From Branchiostoma floridae (taxonomy: Eukaryota; Chordata; Leptocardii; Amphioxiformes; Branchiostomatidae), in the NCBI RefSeq assembly GCF_000003815.2, contig NC_049988.1:18340518-18404517 (forward strand): a stretch of 64,000 nucleotides of DNA. Reading direction: 5' to 3'. Of the stretch, positions 20,901 through 29,455 are shown piece after piece. The notes beneath the pieces are model-generated. The model was not told the DNA's origin and did not search any database. It saw only the letters and a program-made list of their open reading frames with translations. Position 1 is the first letter of the stretch, and each line of letters starts with the position of its first letter. The position numbers and the translations under genes were made by a program.

Positions 20901-22193
20901 AAAATAAGGTACCGTACAGACAGTCTTAAGAAGGCCTTGATAACATTGTTTCTTTAAACTTACATGTAATCTTTAAGTACAGACTGAATGATAAGAGTTG
21001 CAACAAAAATTAGAACACTGATTATACTTCAGCTCACCTGTTCCTCACGAGAAGAAAACACAATGTTGCAGGAGGAGCACATCCGTCGGTCCGACACTTG
21101 GTGAACTTTGGGCTGCAAGGTTTCTGTTGCTGCTAGGAGACAACAAGACAATTTGTATAATCATCATCTATTTATTTATTTAGTTTACTACATTTTTGGA
21201 AGGATTTACATAACCATAATCAGTTGATCGATCAAAAGATCAGAAGATCGATAAACACTTAAAGGCATACTACGGGATTTTTGGACAAAACAAAAAGTGG
21301 CTTTTCCTACTTTTTCTTTACATTGTTAGCTCAATCAACCCTATAGCATTGCATACCAATATTCATGGAGAGATGCTGCGACATCAATGCACCACATTAT
21401 GATGTATAAAAATTGTGATCTTCCAAGAAACAGATGGGCACAGGCTGGTTACTGCCTCTGTGTGTTGTTGTTTCTTGCTTATCAGCCTGGCTTCCCAGTG
21501 GGGGGCCAGTTGACAGTTCCTCTGAGTACAGTAGACTAGCTTTCTGTACAAGGTTTCTTGCAGTTTTGAAGGGAATATGACCTTAGCTTGTTGATATCCT
21601 ACAAAATAGACTAATAAGTTCATGATTATATGCTATTTTAGAATGATTAGATATAGGTGTTTCCAAAGAAGATCTCCATTGTGTTCTTTATCTGCAGTCT
21701 GCCATGCATGTGCTAACTGATTACCCCACCCCGGGGGACCTACCAGTGGCAAGCAAGACCTGGAGGGTCTAACTTGGGGGGACACAAGGTTACAGGGTGC
21801 CTAGAGCGGAATGTTTGTAGGCTAATCCTTTACGTTGCAAACGTGAAATAATGACACAAAAGTGTCAAAAAGTGACAAAAAGTAGTAGTAAATCTGATAT
21901 TTCTTAATTCTAGAATATTTCAAATTTGAGCGCAAAAAACTGCGTAGTATGCCTTTAACAGTGAAACATGTGGTATGACCTGGCCATGGCAGTACAGGAA
22001 ATGATGTCTTTCATAATTTTTTGTTGAAATAAAAACTATGCAACTCACCGTCTTCAACTTTCTCCTGAACGTTGTCGGATGGCATTGCCCCAGCATCTTC
22101 AATGTCAGTCCGCGCAAGTCTGACACCGTCAAACAACTCCTTACAAACCGACTCCTCAAACAGAGACACGATCTTCACAGGTGCAGAAGCCAT
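8907..22193 (-). CDS. ANKZF1: Ankyrin repeat and zinc finger peptidyl-tRNA hydrolase (ANKZF1/Vms1)
   Basis: Seventeen coding exons, 5' to 3': 22049-22193, 21038-21132, 20234-20330, 19686-19909, 19332-19447, 18788-18892, 18219-18267, 16621-16843, 14601-14726, 14077-14214, 13457-13735, 12676-13032, 12078-12219, 11226-11337, 10619-10798, 9645-9712, 8907-9030. Phases agree throughout, giving 859 aa. Features: C2H2 finger C67-C70-H83-H89 ([11 protein letters not shown]); VLRF1 release-factor-like domain about 165-350 with the RAKRGTAQ loop, whose Q248 corresponds to the catalytic glutamine of the family; ankyrin segments about 534-562 and 660-710, split by a polyQ, low-complexity insert; coiled coil about 745-795; VCP-interacting RX5AAX2R motif at R794-R804; Cys4 motif CWACG...FCSMKC at 821-846. 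The family releases stalled nascent chains from 60S-bound tRNA and protects mitochondria, working with p97/VCP. The start at 22193 begins [16 protein letters not shown], like other family members; an in-frame ATG at 22217 is an alternative. It is longer than human ANKZF1 (about 726 aa). Confidence 0.95.
9200..9636. repeat. Long CA/TG-rich microsatellite at an ANKZF1 splice donor
   Basis: More than 400 bp of interrupted CACACA, read in the ANKZF1 sense, occupying most of the last intron. It begins within about 10 nt of the donor of exon 16 (GTGAGT at 9639-9644). Confidence 0.9.
9713..10618. other. ANKZF1 intron 15
   Basis: AT-rich intron between exons 10619-10798 and 9645-9712. No other gene, RNA or clear repeat is seen. 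Confidence 0.7.
11530..11600 (-). pseudogene. Decayed partial copy of ANKZF1 exon 14
   Basis: The plus-strand sequence GGCCTGCCCTTCTTGTCTCT followed by GAATAAAATATG parallels the 5' edge of exon 14 and its flanking intron at about 11317-11350 (GGCCGGCCCTTCTTGTCTCT then GGAGTAAATATTG). Only about 20 exonic bases remain, in the intron upstream of the real exon. Confidence 0.65.
12151..12330 (-). repeat. 90-91-bp tandem duplication over the 5' part of ANKZF1 exon 13
   Basis: 12241-12330 repeats 12151-12240 with about 85% identity. It includes the acceptor and about 69 bp of the ankyrin-coding exon. The upstream acceptor lies at 12311-12312, 91 bp before the real one at 12220-12221. A one-base length difference means its use would shift the frame and reach a stop in the real exon. 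Confidence 0.8.
14212..14613 (-). other. ANKZF1 intron bounded by 16-bp direct repeats
   Basis: The intron between exons 14601-14726 and 14077-14214 is 386 bp. The sequence AACCTGGGTCGTTTGT occurs identically at 14212-14227 and 14598-14613. On the transcribed strand both copies read ACAAACGACCCAG followed by GTT, and each splice site falls at the same point of the repeat, right after CCCAG. The intron also holds a half copy of the foldback element seen at 4582-4680. Confidence 0.85.
14980..15870. repeat. Dispersed repeat copies (TG-containing family)
   Basis: Minus-strand text such as TTGATGGATTGTAATGATAT, GACGAAGGTCAAAG and ACCTTGGTACTGCAACAGAA also occurs, diverged, at 25065-25370 and 26055-26290. 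The 15600 segment shares AGCATGGGAGTGTGTGGAA with 26101. An internal CA/TG run is typical of these copies. An open frame of 165 codons at 14979-15476 is an artefact of this repeat. All lie in one ANKZF1 intron. Confidence 0.6.
16196..16396 (+). pseudogene. Non-LTR retrotransposon reverse transcriptase C-terminal fragment
   Basis: An open stretch ending in TAA encodes a sequence with [14 protein letters not shown] followed by a Cys/His cluster [17 protein letters not shown]. This matches the zinc-knuckle region after the RT domain in many LINE ORF2 proteins (LRLG...LN.HL...C.CG...E..EHYLL.C). It lacks the upstream catalytic domain and is antisense within an ANKZF1 intron. Confidence 0.75.
17037..17378. 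mobile_element. hAT-like nonautonomous element
   Basis: Terminal inverted repeats CAGTGCTCGAAATAC and GTATTTCGAGCCCTG bound 342 bp with diverged internal inverted pieces (TTTCAGGTTG, GCAACCTGRGT). The CAG...CTG termini suit hAT elements. The flanks share only ACATG, so the expected 8-bp target duplication is not clear. Confidence 0.55.
17475..18118 (-). mobile_element. Solo LTR of a retrotransposon
   Basis: A 644-bp unit begins TGTAAGCGC, ends GCGCTTACA, and is flanked on both sides by ACAAT (17470-17474 and 18119-18123), a perfect 5-bp target duplication. On the minus strand a TATA-like CACTATAAGTGAG precedes an AATAAA further downstream, in the U3-R-U5 order expected of an LTR. No internal coding region or second LTR is present. 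It lies in an ANKZF1 intron. Confidence 0.8.
18470..18785 (+). mobile_element. LINE 3' end
   Basis: Contains AGATGTCAGAAGTCCCATAA, GGACTGCTCTGCTATTAGAA and a CGTGCAATAAA tail. The same segment occurs reversed at 25372-25640. It ends 3 bp before the donor edge of ANKZF1 exon 6. Confidence 0.6.
19005..19290. repeat. Dispersed repeat with TG and CTGT runs
   Basis: Contains TTTTTTCATGGAGATAATTGA followed by GTGTGTGTGTGTG and CTGTCTGTCTGTCTG. It resembles the TG-containing family at 14980-15870 and lies in an ANKZF1 intron. Confidence 0.45.
20441..20880. mobile_element. TTAA-flanked nonautonomous DNA transposon A
   Basis: 440 bp bounded by TTAA at 20437-20440 and 20881-20884. Left end GGTCTCCGCACAG; right end, reverse complemented, GGTCTCATAACACAG. 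TTAA targets with G-rich (RGG-type) termini suggest the Kolobok group rather than piggyBac; this class call is tentative. It lies in ANKZF1 intron 2. Confidence 0.65.
21263..21954. mobile_element. TTAA-flanked nonautonomous DNA transposon B
   Basis: 692 bp bounded by TTAA at 21259-21262 and 21955-21958, with terminal inverted repeats AGGCATACTACG at both ends. There is no transposase frame. It is Kolobok-like by target and terminus and lies in ANKZF1 intron 1, the intron next to transposon A. Confidence 0.7.
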
Positions 22194-22451
22194 CTCACCT
22201 GGCCTGGTCAGTTTCAAGAGGGGGAGGGGGGCGAAACGCTACCAAATGGTGGCAGGTTTTCGAGCGTACGGAAGACAATCGTGTGAATAAATCACAGCAT
22301 ACAGACCCTGAGTATAAGATGAAGTGTATGCCTACTCCCTGTTTCGCAACATGTACGTAAATACGCAAAATTTTGACGATTTCGCCGAAAGTGGTCAAAA
22401 TTGTGCAATGGTGGCCGCCATGTTTTTTACCCACACTCCTTCACTTCCAAG
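22194..22451. promoter_or_regulatory. Bidirectional promoter between ANKZF1 and OSGEPL1
   Basis: Only 258 bp separate the two start codons, which face away from each other. No TATA box is evident. YY1-like ATGGC motifs occur: CAAGATGGCTGC over the OSGEPL1 start (22448-22459) and AACATGGCGGCC on the minus strand (about 22412-22424). A G-rich run is at about 22217-22232. Shared transcriptional control is inferred from geometry. Confidence 0.7.
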
Positions 22452-25400
22452 ATGGCTGCGCCCACCTCAGGAAAAATGTGTCAGAAATGTTTCTTTCAAA
22501 TGTTACAAAAATGCTCTTTTAATTCTTCAGTTTCCTCGAACATGTTGATCAGAAGGTTTCATAAGGTTTCTAACACAAAGTTAAACGTGCTTAGGTACCG
22601 TCCAAATGCTGTTTTTGTAACGAAATCGCAAATAAGGACCTTTGCAGACGACGTGGACTCAAAAAGTCGTCTGCTAGTTCTGGGGATCGAGACGAGTTGT
22701 GACGAGACGGGGGCAGCCGTGGTGGACGGCAGAGGAAACGTTCTCGGCGAGGCGCTACATTCTCAGAAACTTGTGCACCTAAAGTATGCTCTAAGTTATG
22801 TGTTTGAGTTGTAAAATCATCCCTTGTCTGTAAGGCTATGTTGAGATCCACGCCGTTTGTAAAAAAGTTTTCGACCACTAAATCGTACAAGGCAGCTTCA
22901 ATATATCATACCAACGTCAATTCCAAGGCCAAAGAAGAAGATATAAACAAACAAGAACGAAGAATCTATTGTTCGGATCGCATAGAATCTACTCTTTGTG
23001 TTTGGTCATTTGTTCAACCTTCCTGACCACTTAGATTTCATAATAAAGGCAACTTTTGTATTTTTCCTCCTGTATTACAGACATGGTGGCATTGTCCCCA
23101 GTGTTGCGCAACAGCTGCACAGAGATCACATAGAGGAGGTGGTACAAGGTGCCCTGGATACAGCCAACCTCAGGTTACAGGTAAGAGGGCACTGTGAGTT
23201 ACTTGTAAATGTTGTGCTTAAAGGGGCATCCCACTCCAGAAGCAAGTGTTATCTTATGATAGATGATATTTTTTGGGATACAATTTACAATGCACGACTT
23301 TTCGTAAAGTTACCTCTTTGTCTTTTCGACAATAATCCCTTTATAGATCCAATGTGCTGCACTGCATAGCTGACTTCTGTCACACTTTCTCGCTAATGGT
23401 AGTTGGGATAAGCTTGACAAAGCAGTCAAGCGATTACACATTTGAGGTACCAAAACTGCTTGTGTGACCGACGTCAGGCACAATTTCTCGCTAATGTCGT
23501 AAAGGTAGGGTCTCTAAGCTAACAACAGCAGTTGAGTGACTATCAGACATTCTATGCTTAAATTCTATATTTTTTTCTATTACAGGATGTCACAGCCATT
23601 GCTGCCACAGTGAAGCCAGGCCTGGCGCTGTGTCTGCAAATAGGTGTGGAGTATGCCAAGAAACTGGTCAAACAGTCGGGGTAAGGAGTTACATGATGTA
23701 TTGGAGTCTGTATTTTTTTTCTTTTTAAGCAAGATTGTTGACATTCTGCTTCATCTACAGTGGAATATTATGTATTATGTTACATATGGAATATTACGTA
23801 TTATAACTGTTACTTCTGACATATCTGACATGATCAATAAGTGAATTTTTCCCCTTTTTTTTCAGGAAGCCGCTTATCCCAGTCCACCACATGGAGGCCC
23901 ATGCACTCACAGCTAGAATGATAGAGAAGTAAGATACAAAGATTTCAAAGTGAAATGCAAAATGTTGTAAGAAAATTTCAGCACTGATTCTTACACCTTT
24001 GCTTTACCTGTAGTGATGGACTTTTATTGCCTTTTTGTTGCCAATGATATATTGCTTCAACTTGACTAAAAAACTTTTTTTTTAACTTTAATCTATAACT
24101 AGAATCTATGTCATGTCATGATTTAACTTGTGATCTCTTATATTTTTCAAGCAGTTTTAGTTTTCAAAAAGCCTTCTGAAGCTACAGCCATCAAAAGATT
24201 AAATACCGATAACAATAAACATGCGCATTGAATATCTGTTTTCTTTTTGACAATTTCTCCCTGCAGTATAGAGTTTCCCTTCCTGGTGTTCCTGTTGTCA
24301 GGCGGGCACTGTTTACTGGCTGTTGCTAGGGGCGTCGGTGACTTCCTGTTGCTAGGCAGCACCACTGATGAAGCCCCAGGTGTGGTCTTTGACCAGGTAT
24401 GTAGAAGAAGTTGTATGGTCTACATGTCCTTAGATGTCCAGTGTTCTGATGACTTCAATGGCATCTTGGATGGGATATCCTAAATGCTGAGGCACAGGTC
24501 ACATGTATGCCTCTTTCCCAGATTTCTGTATCTATATCATAGTATATGTAATTATTACAAACTCTAACATGAAAATACATGGTATTGAAATTGGAGAGAA
24601 CAAAGTCACAAACTGGGACTCTTATACAGAAGTAGCGTTAAACATTATTTTCATGGTTCATTTACCAAAGCCTGAAAATCATTTTCACCTGTATCAAGTA
24701 AGGAAATGTGTGTTAAGTGCCTTTCCCATTTTTCTTCAGGTTGCAAGAAAGCTGAAGTTGAAGCATCACCCTAACTGCAGTACCCTGAGCGGTGGCCAGG
24801 CTATAGAGGTCCTTGCTAGTCAGGGAGACAGCCAGGCATTTAAATTCACTGTCCCCATGGCACGCTACGCCAACTGTGACTTCTCCTTTGCTGGGCACAA
24901 AAATCAGACTTACAGACTCATCGACAAGATGGAAAAGGAAGAAGGTGGGAGAAGTTAAGATAAAATCATCTTGAATAAACAAAAGACTGTACCAATGTAT
25001 TATCCATTCACAATTTTATGTTCACCTTCACAGAAGGGAAATATATTGTTTTTGCTTTGGATGAGTGGAGATATTTTTGGGTGTGTCTGTCTGTGTGTTT
25101 GCATGTCTGTGTGTGTGTGTGTGTGTCTGGAGCATAACTCAACAACCCCTTGATGGATTATGATGATACTTGGTAGGTAGGTTGATGTGGGGAAGACAAA
25201 GGTCAAGGTTGATTTTGGGCCCCCTTGTATATAACCTTGGTACTGCAGCAGAACTTCCATTTCTTGTATCTTTTAACGAGGACATGTTATGGTCTTGATT
25301 GTTTGGTGGTAAATAGCTTGTGATATAAGGAAGAAGTGATATATGTTTGGGCCCCCTAGTTGATAGAAGAACTTTATTGCACAACAATTGTATATGATAC

Positions 25401-28306
25401 AGTGTATGACAACAACTATTAGTACACAAAGTACAAAACAAAGGTATAGGAACCTTAGCAACCTAGTTAACATAACAATAAGGGCTAACATAATTCTTTT
25501 GTATAGTATCACAATGCAGTAGGTTAATCATTAGTTACGGTATTCTTTCTAATAGCAGAGCAGTCCTTGATATATTTGCCTATTTTTGCATTATAGGAGT
25601 TCTGACATCTAAAGATATATATATGATATAAAAAGTAAGTAATAACAGTCTGTTTTCTCAGGAATCCCCGCAGATTCGGACCAGATCTTGAGCTGTGTGA
25701 ACGACGTTGCCGCTAGCTTCCAGAGAACGGCCACACGACACTTGATGCAGAGGCTCCACAGGGCCATCCTCTACTGTCAACAGAGACACATCATTCCTCA
25801 GGACAACAAGACTTTGGTAGGGACAAAAACCCTGTATATTAAACATTATTTGGTCCTATATCTACACCTGTACAAAGAAGCGAGAAGATGTCGACCATCC
25901 TGTTAGCTTAGTACCTTCAATTAGTTAAATTGTATCTTGTTGTCCCTGCATATGTCTGTTATGTCTGTTATCAGTGACCTGTACCTAGCCTGTCGAGGCA
26001 TGAATGTACAATAAAGGTCTTTCTTTCATTCATTCATTCATTGTCAACTTCACCTAGAGGGGCCTTTTTACCCGCATGAAATGCAGGTATAGTTTTCAGT
26101 AGCATGGGAGTGTGTGGAAGGGGCATATCCGGTGCTTTATGTCTAGAACCAATCTTGGGTCCTGATGATATTTGGTAGGTGGGTAGGGGTTGGGAAACAA
26201 AGGTGAAGTTTGATGATGGTCCGCCTAGCGGCTTTCTAAGGTATTGCGGTGGAACTTCAGTTTTTGATATCTTGTTTAAGACAACAAAAACAGAACATTC
26301 AGTTTTTGTTTTTCAATTGATTCACCCAAATATCCTCAGCAAATGTCATGCATAGTAAGTTCAGTGGATAGTCACTAAACCTTATCACCGGACCAAGAAG
26401 TTATGAGTTTGAATCCCATTTTCAAAGTGGTACTAATGTATTTATCAACGTGACTTTGTGTATTGATATGGTCATGACAAGGTTAGATGTCAAATCTTCC
26501 CTTTTTGTGTACCCCAGGTTTTAAGTGGAGGAGTGGCCAGTAACATGTACATCAGGCGGTCCCTGCAGGCGGTCACAGACAGGTTCGGGTACCAGTTGGT
26601 CTGTCCACCTCCTAGACTGTGTACAGACAACGGGGTCATGATTGCATGGTAAGGAGAACTCCCTTTTTTATCTTCCCTTTCCTCATCATTTTCAGCCCTC
26701 TTTCCTCCATGCTAGTTATTCAGAAAATGTCTAGTCTCTACAAGAAATGGTTCGCTAATGTTTGGAAAGTAATGTGTTTAAATGATTGAGTTATTTTGGT
26801 AGAACATCTGGGCTGGTTTTGATTATTCAGTGTGGCTGAATAGTGCAAGGAGCAAAAAAGACCCTGGTATTGAATGACACTCACACTGACACTGCTGTCC
26901 CCAATGTTGAATGACATTCACACTGAAACAGCCACCCCTGTCCCTGGTGCTGAATGACATTCACACTGAAACAGCCACCCCTGTCCCTGGTGCTGAATGA
27001 CATTCACACTGACACTGCCATCCCTGTCCCTGGTGCTGAATGACATTCACACTGACACTGCTGTCCCTGGTGCTGAATGACATTCACACTGACACTGCTG
27101 TCCCTGGTGCTGAATGACATCCACACTGACACTGCTGTCCCTTATTCTGAATGACATCCACACTGACACTGCTGTCCCTTATTCTGAATGACATTCACAC
27201 TGACATTGCTGTCCCTGGTGCTGAATGACACTCACACTGACACTGCTTTCTCTGGTGCTGAATGACATTCACACTGACACTGCTGTCCCTTATTCTGAAT
27301 GACATTCACACTGACACTGCTGTCCCTGGTGCTGAATGACATTCACACAAACACAGCTGTCTCCGGTGCTGAATGGCATTCACACTGACACTGCTGTCCC
27401 TGGTGCTGAATGACATTCACACAAACACAGCTGTCTCCGGTGCTGAATGGCATTCACACAAACACAGCTGTCTCCGGTGCTGAATAGCATTCACACTAAC
27501 ACACTAAAACTGCTGTCCATGGTACTGAGTGATATTCACACTGACACTGTTGTCCCCGGTGCTGAATGACATCCATACTGACACTGCCATCCCTCTCCCT
27601 GGTGCTAAATGATTTTCACACTGACACCAATGTAAATGATATCAAGATTCAGTTGCTTCAGATATAGTTGTTACACCAATTGTATTTCACATTGTGGAAT
27701 AATCACTTCTTTGCTTGTTATTTTCAGGGCTGGAATGGAATGGTTAAAAGAAGGCAGGGGCATTGCTGAAGACCCTGAAGCAGTTGATTTTCAGCCAAGG
27801 TGAGATTTAACTTTGAAAAAAAGTCTCTGAATAATGGTTGATTTGATCAATTCTTCCTATATCTACATTGTATCTTTTCAGGGTGATAAAAAAAGTTCAA
27901 AACTGTTTTTTCTTTAAATTATTGTAGAGTAGAACTCATTATCACCAAGTACAGTAGGGATGTCCTCACTAGGTAGCTTCAAACAAAACTTGTGATGTGC
28001 AAGGGTTAGGTAAGAAAGTGTAATATAACCTGTACTGCGGCATTGCACTTCTGCGAAGCTGGTATGTTACATTGTACGTTGAAAGGGAGTTACACAATCT
28101 CTACTATACAGATACAGATATAGACGTAAAAAAAAAGCTGAATAACATGTTTCTTTTATCTCTGTGCATTTAGTTTGAATTTTCTGTCACATTTTGTTAA
28201 AGTCTGAATATCCTATTATTACAGATGTCCTCTTGGCGTCGACATGTCTACAGACGTTCTTAATGCAGGAATTAAGACAACGCCAAAGATCAAAGTACCC
28301 ACATAA
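22452..28306 (+). CDS. OSGEPL1: Mitochondrial tRNA N6-adenosine threonylcarbamoyltransferase
   Basis: Ten coding exons: 22452-22783, 23081-23180, 23586-23680, 23866-23928, 24267-24396, 24740-24944, 25662-25816, 26518-26648, 27728-27799, 28225-28306. All phases agree; 454 aa. This is the Kae1/Qri7/TsaD family enzyme that transfers the threonylcarbamoyl group to A37 of ANN-decoding tRNAs (t6A) in mitochondria. Motifs: GIETSCDETG (78-87); metal-binding HHMEAH (H184, H188); LLSGGH (206-211); SGGVASNMYIRR; CTDNGVMIAW near the end. The Arg/Lys-rich N-terminus (MLIRRFHKV...RYRPN) fits a mitochondrial presequence. I took the ATG at 22452 (AAGATGGCT, strong context); an internal ATG at 22542 directly before the basic stretch is an alternative. 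It is about 40 residues longer than human OSGEPL1, mainly N-terminally. Confidence 0.96.
25065..25370. repeat. Dispersed TG-containing repeat in OSGEPL1 intron 6
   Basis: Carries TGGATTATGATGATACTTGG, AAGACAAAGGTCAAGG and ACCTTGGTACTGCAGCAGAA, the same family as 14980-15870 and 26055-26290. Confidence 0.6.
25372..25640 (-). mobile_element. LINE 3' end
   Basis: Minus-strand copy of the element at 18470-18785, with GGACTGCTCTGCTATTAGAA and the TTGTGCAATAAAGTTCTT tail. It lies in OSGEPL1 intron 6 and ends about 20 bp before exon 7. Confidence 0.6.
26055..26440. repeat. Dispersed repeat followed by a tRNA-like SINE piece
   Basis: 26055-26290 is another copy of the TG-containing repeat family. 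26355-26430 has GTGGATAGTCACTAAACC and a box B-like GAGTTTGAATCCC, as in the SINEs near 43970 and 59710. Both lie in OSGEPL1 intron 7. Confidence 0.45.
26870..27630. repeat. 37-bp minisatellite in OSGEPL1 intron 8
   Basis: About 20 units of a 37-bp repeat (core CTGAATGACATTCACACTGA then CACTGCTGTCCCTGGTG), with variant blocks such as CTTATTCTGAATG and CTCCGGTGCTGAATGG that are themselves repeated. Confidence 0.9.
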
Positions 28307-28316
28307 CCTGCCAGTA

Positions 28317-29453
28317 CCGGTGTGACAGCGATCTCGCCCCCCCGTGATCTCGCCCCCCCGGGGGCGAAATCACTAGCGATCTCGCCCCCCCGGGGCGAAA
28401 TCACTAGCGATCTCGCCCTCCCCGGCTAGTGATCTCGCCCCCCTACCTCGCCCCCCTTTAGCGATTTCGCCCCCCCCCAAAAATGGGTTTACATGACATT
28501 TTAGAAGTTGATTGGTATAAATCACAAAATGCAGTTTCAGAATGATATAAGTACACGAGTTTGATACATAACTCCATTCATAGTATCAATATTAACGTAA
28601 TTACATGGTAATAAGATAGTTGAACTTGTTTCAGACAAGGAGGGTTGGGTCCCTTGTATTCCCATTATTGCATATACCTGAGTCTTGACATTAAAGACGT
28701 ATTTCATTGCATTCACCTGTCCTCAAGCAACGTATATATCTACAATATGAAGTCTCTACCATGAAGTGACCACAAAAGAACTATGTAATGTCTTTATTAA
28801 TTATGCAAATATTAGGTATTAATTAGAATAACGCACGTTTTGGTATATGCACCTGGCCAAGGGATATCTTCACCTCCAACATGACTGTTTTTTCTAGTAT
28901 TTATTTAGGAACTGATGCACTTAGACTGGTACTTTACCAGTGTTTGTGTAGCATTTAGCAACAGCTATATCAACTAGCGTAGATAGTGTTTATAATGAGA
29001 AACTATTATTCACGTGTGTTTTTGTTAGTGCTTTGGAAATGTTTCCAGCACAAGAAAGAAAACACTGTGACAAATTGAAAATATATAGCTGACGTATTCC
29101 GTACCATAGACGGTGTTGATTTATACGTTCGCAGTAGCACTGTTTTTATGCCATCACAGCTGCAAAAATTGTCTTTTTCATTTCAATGTCATGTTTGCAC
29201 CGAACAATATAGTATCGACTTTCGAGGTATGACATCTTACGGTACGGTAATAAGGTGCCATATAGGTACCAAGTAACACACAATATACGTTACTCCCCAG
29301 GTGCAGTACAGTACCAGGTAGCGCACCTGTAATATGTAGTAACCAGCTGCTCTTGGGGGGGGGGCAAAAACGCTAAAGGGGGGCGAAAACGCTAGTGATC
29401 TCGCCCCCCGGGGGGGCGAGATCGCTGGGGGGGCGAGATCGCTGTCACACCGG
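28317..29453. mobile_element. TA-flanked transposon with repeated GATCTCGCC subtermini
   Basis: 1137 bp flanked by TA (28315-28316 and 29454-29455). The terminal inverted repeats begin CCGGTGTGACAGCGATCTCG and stay identical for about 27 bp. Inside each end, GCGATCTCGCCCCCC is reiterated several times, including a palindrome at about 29399-29422. Such subterminal arrays often serve as transposase binding sites. No transposase frame is present. It inserted 11 bp after the OSGEPL1 stop codon. Superfamily unknown (TA target: Tc1/mariner-like or ISL2EU-like are options). Confidence 0.8.
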
Positions 29454-29455
29454 TA

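Noticed and set aside
26870-27630. CRISPR-like array of regularly spaced repeats
   Set aside because: Units are directly adjacent without unique spacers and lie in an animal gene intron; this is a minisatellite.
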